Shown piece by piece: positions 44,627 to 54,529 of a stretch of DNA of 64,000 nucleotides (position 1 is the stretch's first letter; each line of letters begins with the position of its first letter). The translations under genes and the position numbers were made by a program. Under the pieces are notes generated by a model. It did no database searches. It was not told the DNA's origin and worked only from the letters and a program-made list of their open reading frames with translations. The stretch lies in the NCBI GenBank assembly GCA_963663215.1, contig OY760140.1:434001-498000 (forward strand), given 5' to 3'. Source of the stretch: BJGV01 sp003230615 (lineage in GTDB: Bacteria; Pseudomonadota; Gammaproteobacteria; Burkholderiales; Nitrosomonadaceae).

Positions 44627-45199
44627 CTTAATATCAATACCTTAGGTACAAATGCCACTCTAGAATTATGGGCGTCATGCTTAAATTTTCTTTCGAGATC
44701 CGGCGTACGTAAGCCAGATTCTATTGAAGTACTGGACCTGCATCCATTTTGACTGATTATTAAAATTTATAAGAATTTCTCATAGTACGCTTTATTATCC
44801 TTTTTGTCTTATTATGTAGGTTTCTGCGCTGGCTAACTGCTTAATTCATGCTATATAAATCTTGCAGTTTAGCCATCTGTTGCAGACAATATCATCAGTT
44901 TTTGGATCGGCCCGCCTTGGTTGGCAGTGTAAACCTAGTATAGCTATCCTCACACCGATAATATAATTTGTTTTGTCGTTTCAAATATCATTAGGTTATT
45001 TTCATGGAGTTTCATTGGTTACTCCTGAGACTCCTACGTGTAAATTCATCTCAACTTGGGAAGTAGAGAATAAAATCTACTGAACTACTAACTGAATAGG
45101 TCTTAGTTCGCAAACACGCGTCTTGTGTGTCATGAGAATGTAACATTTCCGTCGTAATATCCAGATTGTTCGGAAACTCCTCTAAAAAGGTATTTACTC
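44627..45199 (+). promoter_or_regulatory. 573-bp gap with a Pho-box-like site before pstC
   Basis: No gene, tRNA or clear terminator is seen after rpoC. Near the right end, TGTCAT (45128-45133) and TGTAAC (45139-45144) repeat with an 11-bp period, the pattern of a PhoB box (CTGTCAT-N4-CTGTCAT). The second half has two departures from consensus. It lies about 55 bp before the pstC start, a suitable distance for PhoB activation. Confidence 0.5.
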
Positions 45200-46132
45200 G
45201 TGACACCACAGTTCCTTGCCGAATCAAGTCAACCCGGAAGTCTGGGATATAGTTACCGTCGCCACTTGCGTGAGCGCTTTATTGAGATATTGTTATTTTT
45301 GACGGCATTTGTATCGGTAGCAATTACGCTAGCAATTGTGGTGATGTTAGTTAAGGAGTCTCTTGTGTTTTTCCAGAAAGTTCCAGTCTGGGATTTTCTT
45401 ACTGATACTCAATGGACGCCACTATTTGATGATGCGCACTATGGCATACTGCCACTAGTTTCAGGCACTCTTGTAAGCTCTGCAGTTGCACTTCTAGTAG
45501 CGATTCCCCTTGGAACCATAATCGCTATATACCTTTCTGAATATGCACCTTTTGCTGTGCGTGAGATAGCTAAGCCGTTTCTTGAGATGCTAGGCGGTGT
45601 GCCAACTGTTGTATATGGTTACTTTGCATTATTGTTTGTCACGCCTCTACTGCAAAAGATTTTCCCAGAATTGCCTGGCTTTAGCCTGCTTTCTGCCGGG
45701 TTGGTTATGGGTATTATGATTATCCCCTATGTTAGTTCCATGTCTGAAGATGCAATGCGTGCAGTACCGATGCATTTGCGTGAAGGATCATATGCAATGG
45801 GTGCTACTCGGATTCAGACTGCTATTCGGGTAGTGATACCAGCGGCTTTTTCAGGTATTGCTGCAGCATATATTCTTGGTGTTTCCCGAGCAGTGGGAGA
45901 AACCATGGTGGTAGCAATTGCTGCTGGTATGCAGCCAAATCTTACCTGGAATCCAACAGAACCAGCGGCCACGATCACTGCCTACATAGTGCAGGTGAGC
46001 TTAGGAGATTTACCACACGGTAGCATTGGTTATCAGACAATATTTGCTGCTGGGCTTACATTGTTGCTGATAACTCTCACATTTAACATTATTGGCCACA
46101 TTCTGCGTAAAAGATATCGTGAAGTGTATTAA
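45200..46132 (+). CDS. pstC: Phosphate ABC transporter permease PstC
   Basis: A 310-aa inner-membrane protein, one of the two permeases of the high-affinity phosphate importer. About six membrane helices. Family blocks are HYGILPLVSGTLVSSAVALLVA (start of the permease domain), FLEMLGGVPTVVYGYFAL, and the EAA loop LREGSYAMGATRIQTAIRVVIP with GVSRAVGETMVVAIAAG. The start is GTG 45200, with AAAGG upstream. It is the first gene of pstCAB; the phosphate-binding protein gene pstS, usually before it, is absent. Confidence 0.95.
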   Translation: MTPQFLAESSQPGSLGYSYRRHLRERFIEILLFLTAFVSVAITLAIVVMLVKESLVFFQKVPVWDFLTDTQWTPLFDDAHYGILPLVSGTLVSSAVALLVAIPLGTIIAIYLSEYAPFAVREIAKPFLEMLGGVPTVVYGYFALLFVTPLLQKIFPELPGFSLLSAGLVMGIMIIPYVSSMSEDAMRAVPMHLREGSYAMGATRIQTAIRVVIPAAFSGIAAAYILGVSRAVGETMVVAIAAGMQPNLTWNPTEPAATITAYIVQVSLGDLPHGSIGYQTIFAAGLTLLLITLTFNIIGHILRKRYREVY

Positions 46133-46227
46133 TCTTGACTAGACCATAGAGAATTTATTTTCAATTTAATTTTGGTATTTGTACAAACACATGAGTAATC
46201 TAATTTTCGGGTTTCTATGGATATGCT

Positions 46228-47181
46228 GTGTTTCATATTATCGGACCAAAGCTGATGCGAAGCACTAAGAATCTTCAAGAGATTCGTCTCATTATTGCAC
46301 GTCACAAGCGTTTAGACCTACTGTTTATGGCTATTGGCGTGCTTGCGCTGATGATCGCAGTACTTACGTTTGTAGCGTTATTTGCTCACATGCTTATTAA
46401 TGGAATGCCACGTTTATCATGGGATTTCTTTACTTCCTTTCCATCGCGGCACCCAAGATCAGCTGGCATACTTTCAGCTTGGGTTGGTACAACTTTGGTG
46501 ATGCTAGTGACAGCCGCCGCCGCCGTGCCAATAGGAATTGGAGCAGGTGTATATCTGGAAGAGTATGCTCCAAAGAACATCATTACTGAGATATTAGAAA
46601 TAAATATCACAAATTTAGCTGGAATACCATCAATTATTTATGGTTTGTTAGCGTTGGGTATATTTGTTTATCAACTTGGACTTGGTCAGAGTATTCTGTC
46701 GGCGGGATTAGCGTTGGCGTTGCTGATTCTACCAATAGTGATTGTTGCCACCCGTGAAGCTATACGTTCAATTCCAGTTGCCATTCGTGAGGGTGCTTAT
46801 GCCCTTGGGGCAAGCAAGTGGCAAACAGTTTCCGATCATCTGCTTCCGTATTCTGCAGCAGGTATTATGACTGGTGTTATTATTGGCCTAGCTCGAGCGA
46901 TTGGTGAAACTGCTCCTATCATCACTATAGGTGCGTTAACTTTCATTGCTTTCCTGCCACCGTCTCCAATCAAGGCTGAATTTCCTTTTCTGTCATTTGA
47001 GTGGTTAACAGCGTCCTTCACCGTGATGCCGATCCAAATGTTTAACTGGGTTTCCCGGCCTCAGGAAGAGTTTCAGTTCAATGCAGCGGCAGCAGGGTTA
47101 GTGCTGGTTGTGATGACACTTACCATGAACGCATTTGCTATCTACGTACGTTATCGTATGCGTAAGAACATCAAATGGTAG
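46228..47181 (+). CDS. pstA: Phosphate ABC transporter permease PstA
   Basis: A 317-aa inner-membrane partner of PstC, about six helices. Blocks: SAGILSAWVGTTLVMLVTAAAAVPIG, LEEYAPKN, NLAGIPSIIYGLLALGIFV, the EAA loop REGAYALGASKWQTVSDHLLP, and GLARAIGETAPIITIGA. GTG 46228 is taken as start; ATG 46255 is an alternative that would give 308 residues and neither has a strong ribosome site. Its end overlaps pstB by seven bases. Confidence 0.94.
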   Translation: MFHIIGPKLMRSTKNLQEIRLIIARHKRLDLLFMAIGVLALMIAVLTFVALFAHMLINGMPRLSWDFFTSFPSRHPRSAGILSAWVGTTLVMLVTAAAAVPIGIGAGVYLEEYAPKNIITEILEINITNLAGIPSIIYGLLALGIFVYQLGLGQSILSAGLALALLILPIVIVATREAIRSIPVAIREGAYALGASKWQTVSDHLLPYSAAGIMTGVIIGLARAIGETAPIITIGALTFIAFLPPSPIKAEFPFLSFEWLTASFTVMPIQMFNWVSRPQEEFQFNAAAAGLVLVVMTLTMNAFAIYVRYRMRKNIKW

Positions 47182-47984
47182 GAGATCACATACAGAACAA
47201 TATCGCTACAGGCGATATTTCGACCCAGTACAAATCCGAAATCAGAAACCTGAGTTTTTACTATAGTGCGTTCAATGCACTAAAGAACATTAATATGGTG
47301 CTGCATGATAAACAGGTAACCGCACTAATTGGTCCATCGGGTTGTGGTAAATCAACCTTTTTGCGCTGTTTCAATCGCATGCACGATCTTTATCCTGGTA
47401 ACCGATATGTCGGTGAAATAATCTTACATCCAGATAACGTTAATATTCTTTCACGTAATGTGGATCCAATTGAAGTACGCATGCGTATTAGCATGGTGTT
47501 CCAGAAACCTAATCCCTTTCCTAAATCTATTTACGAGAATGTTGCTTATGGTCTACGCGTGCGGGGGGTACGGCAGCGTGCAATATTAGATGATAAAGTT
47601 GAAGAGGCCTTGCGTGACGCAGCGCTATGGGATGAAGTGAAAGATCGCATGAATAGTCTAGCTTTTAAGCTTTCTGGTGGGCAGCAACAGCGCTTGTGCA
47701 TTGCTCGCGCGCTTGCCACTGATCCCGAAATCCTGTTGTTCGACGAGCCTACTTCGGCACTTGATCCGATTGCCACAGCAAGTATTGAAGAGCTTATTAC
47801 CGACCTTAAAAAGAAAATTACCATACTCATTGTTACCCACAGTATGCAACAGGCCGCGAGGGTGTCTGATTACACCGCCTATATGTATCTGGGTGAGTTG
47901 ATCGAATTCGGTGTTACGGACTCAATTTTTATCAAACCCAAGAATAAACAGACAGAAGACTATATAACTGGTCGTTTTGGATAG
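47175..47984 (+). CDS. pstB: Phosphate ABC transporter ATP-binding protein PstB
   Basis: A 269-aa ATPase of the phosphate importer. Walker A GPSGCGKST, the PstB-specific RCFNRMHDLYPG after it, Q-loop VFQKPNPFPKSIYENVAYGLR, signature LSGGQQQRLCIARAL, Walker B ILLFDEPTSALDP and H-loop IVTHSMQQAARVSD. The ATG overlaps the pstA stop, so translation is coupled. phoU, often the next gene, does not follow; tpiA comes after 271 bp. Confidence 0.97.
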   Translation: MVGDHIQNNIATGDISTQYKSEIRNLSFYYSAFNALKNINMVLHDKQVTALIGPSGCGKSTFLRCFNRMHDLYPGNRYVGEIILHPDNVNILSRNVDPIEVRMRISMVFQKPNPFPKSIYENVAYGLRVRGVRQRAILDDKVEEALRDAALWDEVKDRMNSLAFKLSGGQQQRLCIARALATDPEILLFDEPTSALDPIATASIEELITDLKKKITILIVTHSMQQAARVSDYTAYMYLGELIEFGVTDSIFIKPKNKQTEDYITGRFG

Positions 47985-48255
47985 TCAACAACGTACAAAG
48001 TTTGGAGAGAGAAAATAGGGCAGTGAATATGAAGTTTTATACTGGATCTTACTCGTTATCGCCTTACTCTAATGCAAGGCAAGTCTTTCTTGCAGTAGAA
48101 GAATAAAACAGCATAGCTTTAAGTCTATGCCCCAATCATTATTTTCCTTCCAAGTCGTTTCAATGTTTTTATTCTGACTGTGTTTATTAGGCTTTACATG
48201 ATTGACCCAATATCTATTCACGGGTAACATTCTAAACTTTTGAGGAAGAACAGCT

Positions 48256-49011
48256 ATGCGCTTGAAACTAGTTGCGGGCAACTGGAAAATGCATGGCGGA
48301 ATTGAGCAGAATCGAAACTTACTAAACAGGATTGTTGTAGGGACAGTGGGGATACAAAATGTAGCCTGTGCAGTGTGTGTGCCTTATCCATATTTATCCC
48401 AAGTGCAGTCACTGTTAAAAAATACCCATGTTTCTTGGGGTGCTCAGAATATTAGTCAGCATGATAAGGGAGCGTACACTGGTGAGGTTTCGGCAGCTAT
48501 GCTGACTGATTTTTGCTGCTACTATGTTATTGTTGGTCATTCGGAAAGGCGTACTTTGTACGGTGAAGACAGCCGTACAGTTTCCATAAAGTTTAAGGCG
48601 GCTCAGGATGCTGGCTTAGTTCCTATTTTGTGTGTTGGCGAAACTCTAGATCAGCGAGAGACTGGTATTACCGAGCAAGTAGTAGGGGAACAATTGGACA
48701 CGGTGATCGGACTAGTGGGTGTAGACGTGCTGGCTAGATCGGTTCTAGCTTATGAGCCAATATGGGCTATCGGTACTGGTAAAACTGCTACACCTCAGCA
48801 AGCCCAGGATGTACATGTTTTTATCCGCAACAAGGTCGCAAGTTACAATATTAAGGTCGCCACCGATTTACGGATCCTTTATGGAGGTAGTGTGAAAGCA
48901 AGTAATGCTGTAGAGTTGTTTACCATGCCAGATATTGATGGGGGATTAATAGGAGGCGCTTCATTGGTTGCTGACGAATTCATTTCCGTTTGTCTTGCGG
49001 CACAGAATTGA
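48256..49011 (+). CDS. tpiA: Triosephosphate isomerase
   Basis: A 251-aa TIM-barrel enzyme interconverting dihydroxyacetone phosphate and glyceraldehyde 3-phosphate. Catalytic residues are visible: Asn and Lys in AGNWKMHG, His in IVGHSERR, Glu in AYEPIWAIGTGKTA; the phosphate loop is YGGSVKASNA and GLIGGASL. GAGGAAG precedes the ATG. It begins the tpiA-secG-tRNA-Leu-nuo arrangement typical of betaproteobacteria. Confidence 0.97.
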   Translation: MRLKLVAGNWKMHGGIEQNRNLLNRIVVGTVGIQNVACAVCVPYPYLSQVQSLLKNTHVSWGAQNISQHDKGAYTGEVSAAMLTDFCCYYVIVGHSERRTLYGEDSRTVSIKFKAAQDAGLVPILCVGETLDQRETGITEQVVGEQLDTVIGLVGVDVLARSVLAYEPIWAIGTGKTATPQQAQDVHVFIRNKVASYNIKVATDLRILYGGSVKASNAVELFTMPDIDGGLIGGASLVADEFISVCLAAQN

Positions 49012-49028
49012 TTATTTTGGAGTAGAAA

Positions 49029-49391
49029 TTGGAAACATTCATTTGGGTTGTAAACGTGCTATCAGCCGTTAGCGTGATTATCTTGGTTTTGTTACAACAT
49101 GGTAAAGGAGCTGATATGGGCGCAGCTTTCGGTGGCGGTTCGTCCGGAAGCTTGTTTGGCGCTAGTGGTTCTGCAAATTTCTTGAGCAGAACAACGGGTG
49201 TTCTCGCGGTAATATTTTTTGTTTCCACCCTTGGGCTTACGTATCTTTCGAGCCATAAATCAGAAGACAAGGGTGTTATGGGGAATGTGATACCAGTCCA
49301 GTCACCGGTCCCGGTAGAATCCCCTCCTGCTGCTTCATCCAATATTCCTGTAGAAGGTGAGGTCTCAAAGGCTGGGGAAATACCACAATAA
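49029..49391 (+). CDS. secG: Preprotein translocase subunit SecG
   Basis: A 120-aa protein of the SecYEG channel with two membrane helices (WVVNVLSAVSVIILVLL and TGVLAVIFFVSTLGLTYL) flanking the conserved GKGADMGAAFGGGSSGSLFG loop. The tail is proline-rich (PVQSPVPVESPPAAS). The start is TTG with GGAG about eight bases upstream. It is 17 bp after tpiA. Confidence 0.93.
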   Translation: METFIWVVNVLSAVSVIILVLLQHGKGADMGAAFGGGSSGSLFGASGSANFLSRTTGVLAVIFFVSTLGLTYLSSHKSEDKGVMGNVIPVQSPVPVESPPAASSNIPVEGEVSKAGEIPQ

Positions 49392-49473
49392 TTTAGAGAA
49401 ATAGGATTCAATTAATTGATAAATATCATATTATCAAAAGATTAATCTTTAAACTCGGATCTCAAGTTTAGCT

Positions 49474-49558
49474 GCCGACGTGGTGAAATTGGTATACACG
49501 CCGCCTTGAGGGGGCGGTAGCGAAAGCTGTGCGAGTTCGAGTCTCGCCGTCGGCACCA
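49474..49558 (+). tRNA. tRNA-Leu (GAG)
   Basis: Class II tRNA: acceptor GCCGACG/CGTCGGC, anticodon stem CCGCC/GGCGG with loop TTGAGGG (GAG), long variable arm, T arm GCGAG-TTCGAGT-CTCGC and encoded CCA. Its position between secG and nuoA is characteristic. Confidence 0.95.
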
Positions 49559-49990
49559 CAAATAGCTGTTCTTGCTTGAATCAAAGAACCCAGGGTTTAT
49601 CTAACCTCCTTAGTAAAAGGAGTGAAAATGGGTTGTCTAGCAGCATTAGCAAACTTAGTTTCTCCTACTACTAATCTGTCAGCACTACTATCCACGAGGA
49701 CTAGAGGTATCGCCCTCAGTGTGTGCCGCTACCCCTGGAGTAACAGGCTATTGAGGCTTGAGTCTGATATGCTAGAATGGTTTGAAAACTGTGGGCAGTA
49801 GCCAGCTGGCCGGCCTCGCAAAATATAGGGAATTTTGTTACGTTAATTTATGTCAAATATTATTGAAACGACCATATATCAGTGTTCAGGTTTACGCACC
49901 GTCGGAACCAATTTAGAGGATGGCGTTCTATATGAAACAGATGTAAGTTAAGCGTGTGTAATTTTCTTACCTTCAATTTTGGTTACAAAG
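49559..49990. other. 432-bp region before nuoA
   Basis: No credible gene. Two short inverted repeats occur just after the tRNA (GTTCTT/AAGAAC around 49568-49589 and CTCCTT/AAGGAG around 49607-49623), neither followed by a T run. The nuo operon promoter is presumably here but no box is convincing. Confidence 0.5.
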
Positions 49991-50347
49991 ATGCTAGAAA
50001 ATTATTTTTCAATTCTGTTGTTTATCTTTGTTGGTCTTATGGTAGGTGTAGTGCCAATAGCACTTGGTTGGCTACTTGCCCCTAATCTACCTGACAGTGA
50101 GAAGCTTTCACCCTACGAGTGCGGCTTTGAAGCTTTTGAGGACGCACGTATGAAGTTCGATGTGCGCTATTATTTAGTTGCTATTTTGTTCATCCTTTTT
50201 GATCTAGAAATTGCATTTCTATTTCCCTGGGCAGTAGTGCTGAATGAGATTGGCCTGTTCGGTTTTGTTGCAATGATGGTATTTCTTAGTATTCTTATCA
50301 TTGGTTTCATTTACGAATGGATGAAGGGAGCATTAGAGTGGGATTAA
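49991..50347 (+). CDS. nuoA: NADH-quinone oxidoreductase subunit A
   Basis: A 118-aa membrane subunit of complex I near the quinone entry. Three helices; conserved YECGFEAFEDARMKFDVRYYLVAILFILFDLEIAFLFPW. The ATG at 49991 gives the family start MLENYFSILLF; the ORF extends to a TTG at 49979 that is not needed. It opens a gap-free nuoA-N operon that runs to the window end. Confidence 0.96.
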   Translation: MLENYFSILLFIFVGLMVGVVPIALGWLLAPNLPDSEKLSPYECGFEAFEDARMKFDVRYYLVAILFILFDLEIAFLFPWAVVLNEIGLFGFVAMMVFLSILIIGFIYEWMKGALEWD

Positions 50348-50351
50348 TGAT

Positions 50352-50828
50352 ATGAGTATTGAAGGCGTATTAGAAAAAGGTTTTGTTACCACCAGTCTGG
50401 ATAATGTCATTAATTGGGGACGGACTGGTTCTATGTGGCCGATGACTTTTGGGCTGGCATGCTGTGCAGTAGAAATGATGCACGCCGGTGCATCACGCTA
50501 TGACCTAGACCGTTTTGGTGTTGTGTTTCGTCCAAGCCCACGTCAATCAGATGTAATGATAGTTGCTGGTACCTTGTGTAACAAAATGGCACCTGCATTG
50601 CGTAAGGTTTATGATCAGATGGCCGAACCGCGATGGGTGATCTCCATGGGGTCTTGCGCCAATGGTGGTGGCTATTATCACTATTCCTACTCGGTGGTAC
50701 GTGGTTGTGACCGTATCGTACCTGTGGACATCTATGTACCAGGTTGCCCACCGACAGCTGAAGCCCTGCTCTATGGGATTATTCAGCTGCAGAATAAAAT
50801 TAAACGCACCAACACTATCGCCCGCTGA
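50352..50828 (+). CDS. nuoB: NADH-quinone oxidoreductase subunit B
   Basis: A 158-aa peripheral-arm subunit binding the terminal iron-sulfur cluster N2. Ligand cysteines in GLACCAVEMMH, SMGSCANGG and VPGCPPTAEAL. It starts four bases after nuoA. No unusual residues. Confidence 0.97.
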   Translation: MSIEGVLEKGFVTTSLDNVINWGRTGSMWPMTFGLACCAVEMMHAGASRYDLDRFGVVFRPSPRQSDVMIVAGTLCNKMAPALRKVYDQMAEPRWVISMGSCANGGGYYHYSYSVVRGCDRIVPVDIYVPGCPPTAEALLYGIIQLQNKIKRTNTIAR

Positions 50829-50837
50829 GGCAATATC

Positions 50838-51452
50838 ATGTCGTTCTCTCGTTTAGAAACGCTCTCCCTTTGTTTGCAAAATGTGCTTAATAATAAGCTT
50901 GTAAGTGTAGATAAGAAATTGGGCGAATTAACCATCGAGGTGGCTTCAACTGAATTATTGTGGGTAATGGAAACTCTACGTGATAATTCTGAGCTAAGCT
51001 TTGAAATTCTTATTGACCTATGTGGGGTAGACTATTTGTCGTACGGTGTAGAATCTGTCACTGAGGGTAGTCGTCAGGATAAGCGCTTCGCAATTGTTTA
51101 TCATTTACTTTCCATTAGACATAACTACAGGTTGCGGGTTAAGACATTCGCTACTAATACCGAATTTCCAGTGCTGGACTCGGTTATTGCAATATGGCCA
51201 GTTGCAAACTGGTTTGAGCGCGAGGCATTTGATCTTTATGGTGTCGTTTTTACTGGACATCCGGATTTACGCCGCATTCTTACTGATTATGGTTTTATCG
51301 GTAACCCATTTCGCAAGGATTTTCCCCTAACTGGTAACGTAGAAATGCGCTATGACCCAGATCAGAAAAGGGTGATTTACCAGCCGGTCAGTATTGAGCC
51401 GCGTGAGATTATGCCTCGTGTAATCCGTGAAGAGCGTTATGGAGAGAAATAA
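50838..51452 (+). CDS. nuoC: NADH-quinone oxidoreductase subunit C
   Basis: A 204-aa peripheral subunit of the 30-kDa family. Conserved blocks: FEILIDLCGVDYL, VYHLLSIRHNYRLRVK, VIAIWPVANWFEREAFDLYGVVFTGHPDLRRILTDYGF and GNPFRKDFPLTG. Separate from nuoD here, as usual in betaproteobacteria (fused in enterics). Confidence 0.97.
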   Translation: MSFSRLETLSLCLQNVLNNKLVSVDKKLGELTIEVASTELLWVMETLRDNSELSFEILIDLCGVDYLSYGVESVTEGSRQDKRFAIVYHLLSIRHNYRLRVKTFATNTEFPVLDSVIAIWPVANWFEREAFDLYGVVFTGHPDLRRILTDYGFIGNPFRKDFPLTGNVEMRYDPDQKRVIYQPVSIEPREIMPRVIREERYGEK

Positions 51453-51482
51453 ATGAGGTTGTTACTTGGAGTTCACTGACAC

Positions 51483-52736
51483 ATGACTGAGATACGTAAC
51501 TATACTATGAATTTTGGGCCACAACATCCGGCGGCGCATGGGGTATTGCGCTTAGTACTAGAGCTAGATGGTGAAGTAGTGCAACGCGCTGACCCTCATA
51601 TTGGGTTACTGCATCGTGCTACCGAGAAATTGGCTGAAAATAAGCCATATATCCAGTCAGTTCCCTACATGGATCGGCTGGATTACGTTTCGATGATGGT
51701 AAACGAGCATGCCTATGTGATGGCCATTGAGAAATTACTTCAACTTGAGGTGCCGTTGCGTGCGCAATACATTCGTGTGATGTTCGATGAGATTACTCGC
51801 ATACTTAATCACCTCTTATGGTTAGGGGCGCATGCGTTGGATGTAGGTGCAATGACAGTGTTTCTCTATGCTTTCCGTGAGCGCGAAGACCTAATGGATT
51901 GTTATGAGGCGGCGTCGGGAGCGAGGATGCATGCGGCCTATTATCGCCCCGGCGGAGTCTATCGAGATTTACCAGATTCAATGCCACAATACCAATCATC
52001 TAAAATTCACAACGAAAAAAAAACCAAGGTACTAAACGAGAATCGCCAAGGTTCGTTACTAGATTTTATTGAGGATTTTACTAACCGTTTCCCCACATAT
52101 GTGGACGAGTATGAAACCTTACTTACAGACAATCGTATTTGGAAACAGCGTTTGGTTGGCATTGGTGTAGTTTCACCCGAGCGGGCTATGGCGCTAGGTT
52201 TTACAGGGCCGATGCTGCGTGGTTCTGGCGTAGAATGGGATTTACGTAAGAAGCAGCCATACGAAGTTTATGATCAGATTGACTTCGACATACCGGTAGG
52301 AGTCAACGGCGACTGCTATGATCGTTACCTAGTACGTATTGAAGAATTCCGTCAGTCTAATCGTATTATTAAACATTGTGTTGAATGGTTACGTAAGAAT
52401 CCCGGTCCAGTAATAACTGATAACCACAAAATTGCACCACCTTCGCGTGTAGAAATGAAGCAGAATATGGAAGAATTAATTCACCATTTCAAGCTTTTTT
52501 CAGAAGGCTTCCATGTACCGCCGGGTGAAGTTTATGCCGCGGTTGAGCATCCCAAGGGTGAGTTTGGTATTTATCTTATATCAGATGGTGCAAATATGCC
52601 CTACCGTTTAAAAATACGTGCTCCAGGTTTCCCCCATTTGGCGGCACTAGATGAAATGTCGCGCGGGCATATGATTGCCGACGTTGTAGCAATCATCGGT
52701 ACGCAGGATATCGTGTTTGGTGAAATAGATAGGTAG
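51483..52736 (+). CDS. nuoD: NADH-quinone oxidoreductase subunit D
   Basis: A 417-aa 49-kDa subunit lining the quinone site. Opening block MNFGPQHPAAHGVLRLVLELDGE, then PHIGLLHRATEKLAE, and the C-terminal ALDEMSRGHMIADVVAIIGTQDIVFGEIDR. The start ATG 51483 follows nuoC by 30 bp. No anomalies. Confidence 0.97.
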   Translation: MTEIRNYTMNFGPQHPAAHGVLRLVLELDGEVVQRADPHIGLLHRATEKLAENKPYIQSVPYMDRLDYVSMMVNEHAYVMAIEKLLQLEVPLRAQYIRVMFDEITRILNHLLWLGAHALDVGAMTVFLYAFREREDLMDCYEAASGARMHAAYYRPGGVYRDLPDSMPQYQSSKIHNEKKTKVLNENRQGSLLDFIEDFTNRFPTYVDEYETLLTDNRIWKQRLVGIGVVSPERAMALGFTGPMLRGSGVEWDLRKKQPYEVYDQIDFDIPVGVNGDCYDRYLVRIEEFRQSNRIIKHCVEWLRKNPGPVITDNHKIAPPSRVEMKQNMEELIHHFKLFSEGFHVPPGEVYAAVEHPKGEFGIYLISDGANMPYRLKIRAPGFPHLAALDEMSRGHMIADVVAIIGTQDIVFGEIDR

Positions 52737-52763
52737 AAATATGAATATAGACTACCAATTGAA

Positions 52764-53240
52764 ATGTTAAGCGTCTTATCACTTAAAAAAATAGATTGCG
52801 AAGTTGAGAAGTATCCTATCGATCAGAAACAATCTGCGGTGATGTCAGCGCTCGCTATTGCTCAGGATGAAAAGGGTTGGCTGGCCAACGAAACTATGGA
52901 TTTTATCGCTCAATATTTAGGGATGCCGCCGATTGCAGTGTATGAGGTGGCGACTTTTTACAATATGTATAACTTGCAGCCATTGGGAAAATACAAGCTC
53001 ACCATTTGCACTAATCTACCTTGTGGCTTGTCCGGTGGGACCGATGCAGCTACCCATTTAAAAAGAAAACTAGGTATTGGTTTCAATCAGACTACGGCCG
53101 ACGCAAAATTTACTCTTAAAGAGGGTGAGTGTATGGGTGCGTGTGGCGATGCACCGGTGTTGTTAGTCAATAACAAACGTATGTGTAGTTTTATGTCTAA
53201 CGAAAAGATTGATCAATTACTGGAGGAGCTGAGTAAATGA
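52764..53240 (+). CDS. nuoE: NADH-quinone oxidoreductase subunit E
   Basis: A 158-aa subunit of the NADH-dehydrogenase module holding a [2Fe-2S] cluster. Cysteines in CTNLPCGLSGG and EGECMGACGDAP match the four ligands; VYEVATFYNMYNLQPLGKY precedes them. The stop overlaps the nuoF start by four bases (ATGA). Confidence 0.95.
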   Translation: MLSVLSLKKIDCEVEKYPIDQKQSAVMSALAIAQDEKGWLANETMDFIAQYLGMPPIAVYEVATFYNMYNLQPLGKYKLTICTNLPCGLSGGTDAATHLKRKLGIGFNQTTADAKFTLKEGECMGACGDAPVLLVNNKRMCSFMSNEKIDQLLEELSK

Positions 53241-54529
53241 CTCAGTTAACTCAGATACTTCAGCCTGGAATTTTGCTTTCTGGGGTGAATTCGTCCGATC
53301 CTGAAAACTGGCGGCTTGGCCATTACGAACAGCGAGAGGGATATGCCGCGTTAAGAAAGATACTGGCCGAAAAGATTCCACCAGAAAAAATTATCGAGGA
53401 GGTGAAAAAATCAGCGCTACGTGGACGAGGTGGAGCAGGCTTCCCAACCGGATTGAAGTGGAGCTTCATGCCCAAACAGTATGAAGGCGACAAATACCTA
53501 GTATGTAATTCAGACGAAGGTGAACCGGGCACCTTCAAAGATCGCGACATCATGCATCACAATCCGCATATCCTGATAGAGGGGATGGCCATTGGAGCTT
53601 ACGCAATGGGTATCAGGACTGGCTACAATTACATTCATGGTGAAATCTGGGATACATACGAGCGCATGGAAGAGGCGGTAGAGGAGGCGCGTGCTGCAGG
53701 TTTATTGGGTGAGAGCATATTGGGTTCCGGTTTCAGTTTTCAGTTATACAATCATCATGGCTACGGGTCATATATCTGCGGTGAGGAAACTGCGCTACTA
53801 GAGTCACTTGAGGGTAAGAAAGGAATGCCGCGTTTCAAGCCACCGTTTCCGGCGAGTTATGGTCTTTATGGCAAACCAACCACCATCAATAATACCGAGA
53901 CGTTTGCTGCAGTACCTTGGATTATCCGGAACAGTGGAGAGGAATATCTAAAGATTGGCAAGCCCAACAACGGTGGTACCAAGATTTTCTCGGTATCTGG
54001 TCACGTTAACAAACCAGGCAATTACGAAGTACCAATGGGGACCCCCTTTGCAAAACTGTTAGAAATGGCAGGTGGTATGCGTGGTGGAAGAAAGCTGAAA
54101 GGGTGTATTCCTGGAGGATCATCTATGCCAGTACTGCCTGGCGATATCATGATGCAGACTGATATGGATTTCGACTCGATTGCCAAGGCCGGATCCATGC
54201 TGGGCTCTGGCGCAGTTATCATTATGGATGAAACCACCTGTATGGTGAGGGCATTAGAACGGCTAGCGTACTTTTATTTTGAAGAGTCCTGTGGTCAGTG
54301 CACACCGTGTCGTGAAGGTACTGGTTGGCTCTATCGTGTGATACACCGTATTGAGACCGGCAAGGGGCGGATAGAAGATCTGGATCTTCTCAACAATGTT
54401 GCCGACAATATTGAGGGACGCACGATCTGTGCACTGGGGGATGCGGCGGCGATGCCAGTGCGTGCCATGATAGAGCATTTTCGTGACGAGTTTGAGTATC
54501 ATATTGAACACAAGAAATGTATGGTGTAG
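53237..54529 (+). CDS. nuoF: NADH-quinone oxidoreductase subunit F
   Basis: A 430-aa subunit that binds NADH and FMN. Glycine-rich GRGGAGFPTGLKWSF, SDEGEPGTFKDRDIM, YICGEETALLESLEG and the N3 cluster ligands SCGQCTPCREGT, with the fourth cysteine in TICALGDAAAMP. Overlaps nuoE by four bases. Confidence 0.97.
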   Translation: MTQLTQILQPGILLSGVNSSDPENWRLGHYEQREGYAALRKILAEKIPPEKIIEEVKKSALRGRGGAGFPTGLKWSFMPKQYEGDKYLVCNSDEGEPGTFKDRDIMHHNPHILIEGMAIGAYAMGIRTGYNYIHGEIWDTYERMEEAVEEARAAGLLGESILGSGFSFQLYNHHGYGSYICGEETALLESLEGKKGMPRFKPPFPASYGLYGKPTTINNTETFAAVPWIIRNSGEEYLKIGKPNNGGTKIFSVSGHVNKPGNYEVPMGTPFAKLLEMAGGMRGGRKLKGCIPGGSSMPVLPGDIMMQTDMDFDSIAKAGSMLGSGAVIIMDETTCMVRALERLAYFYFEESCGQCTPCREGTGWLYRVIHRIETGKGRIEDLDLLNNVADNIEGRTICALGDAAAMPVRAMIEHFRDEFEYHIEHKKCMV

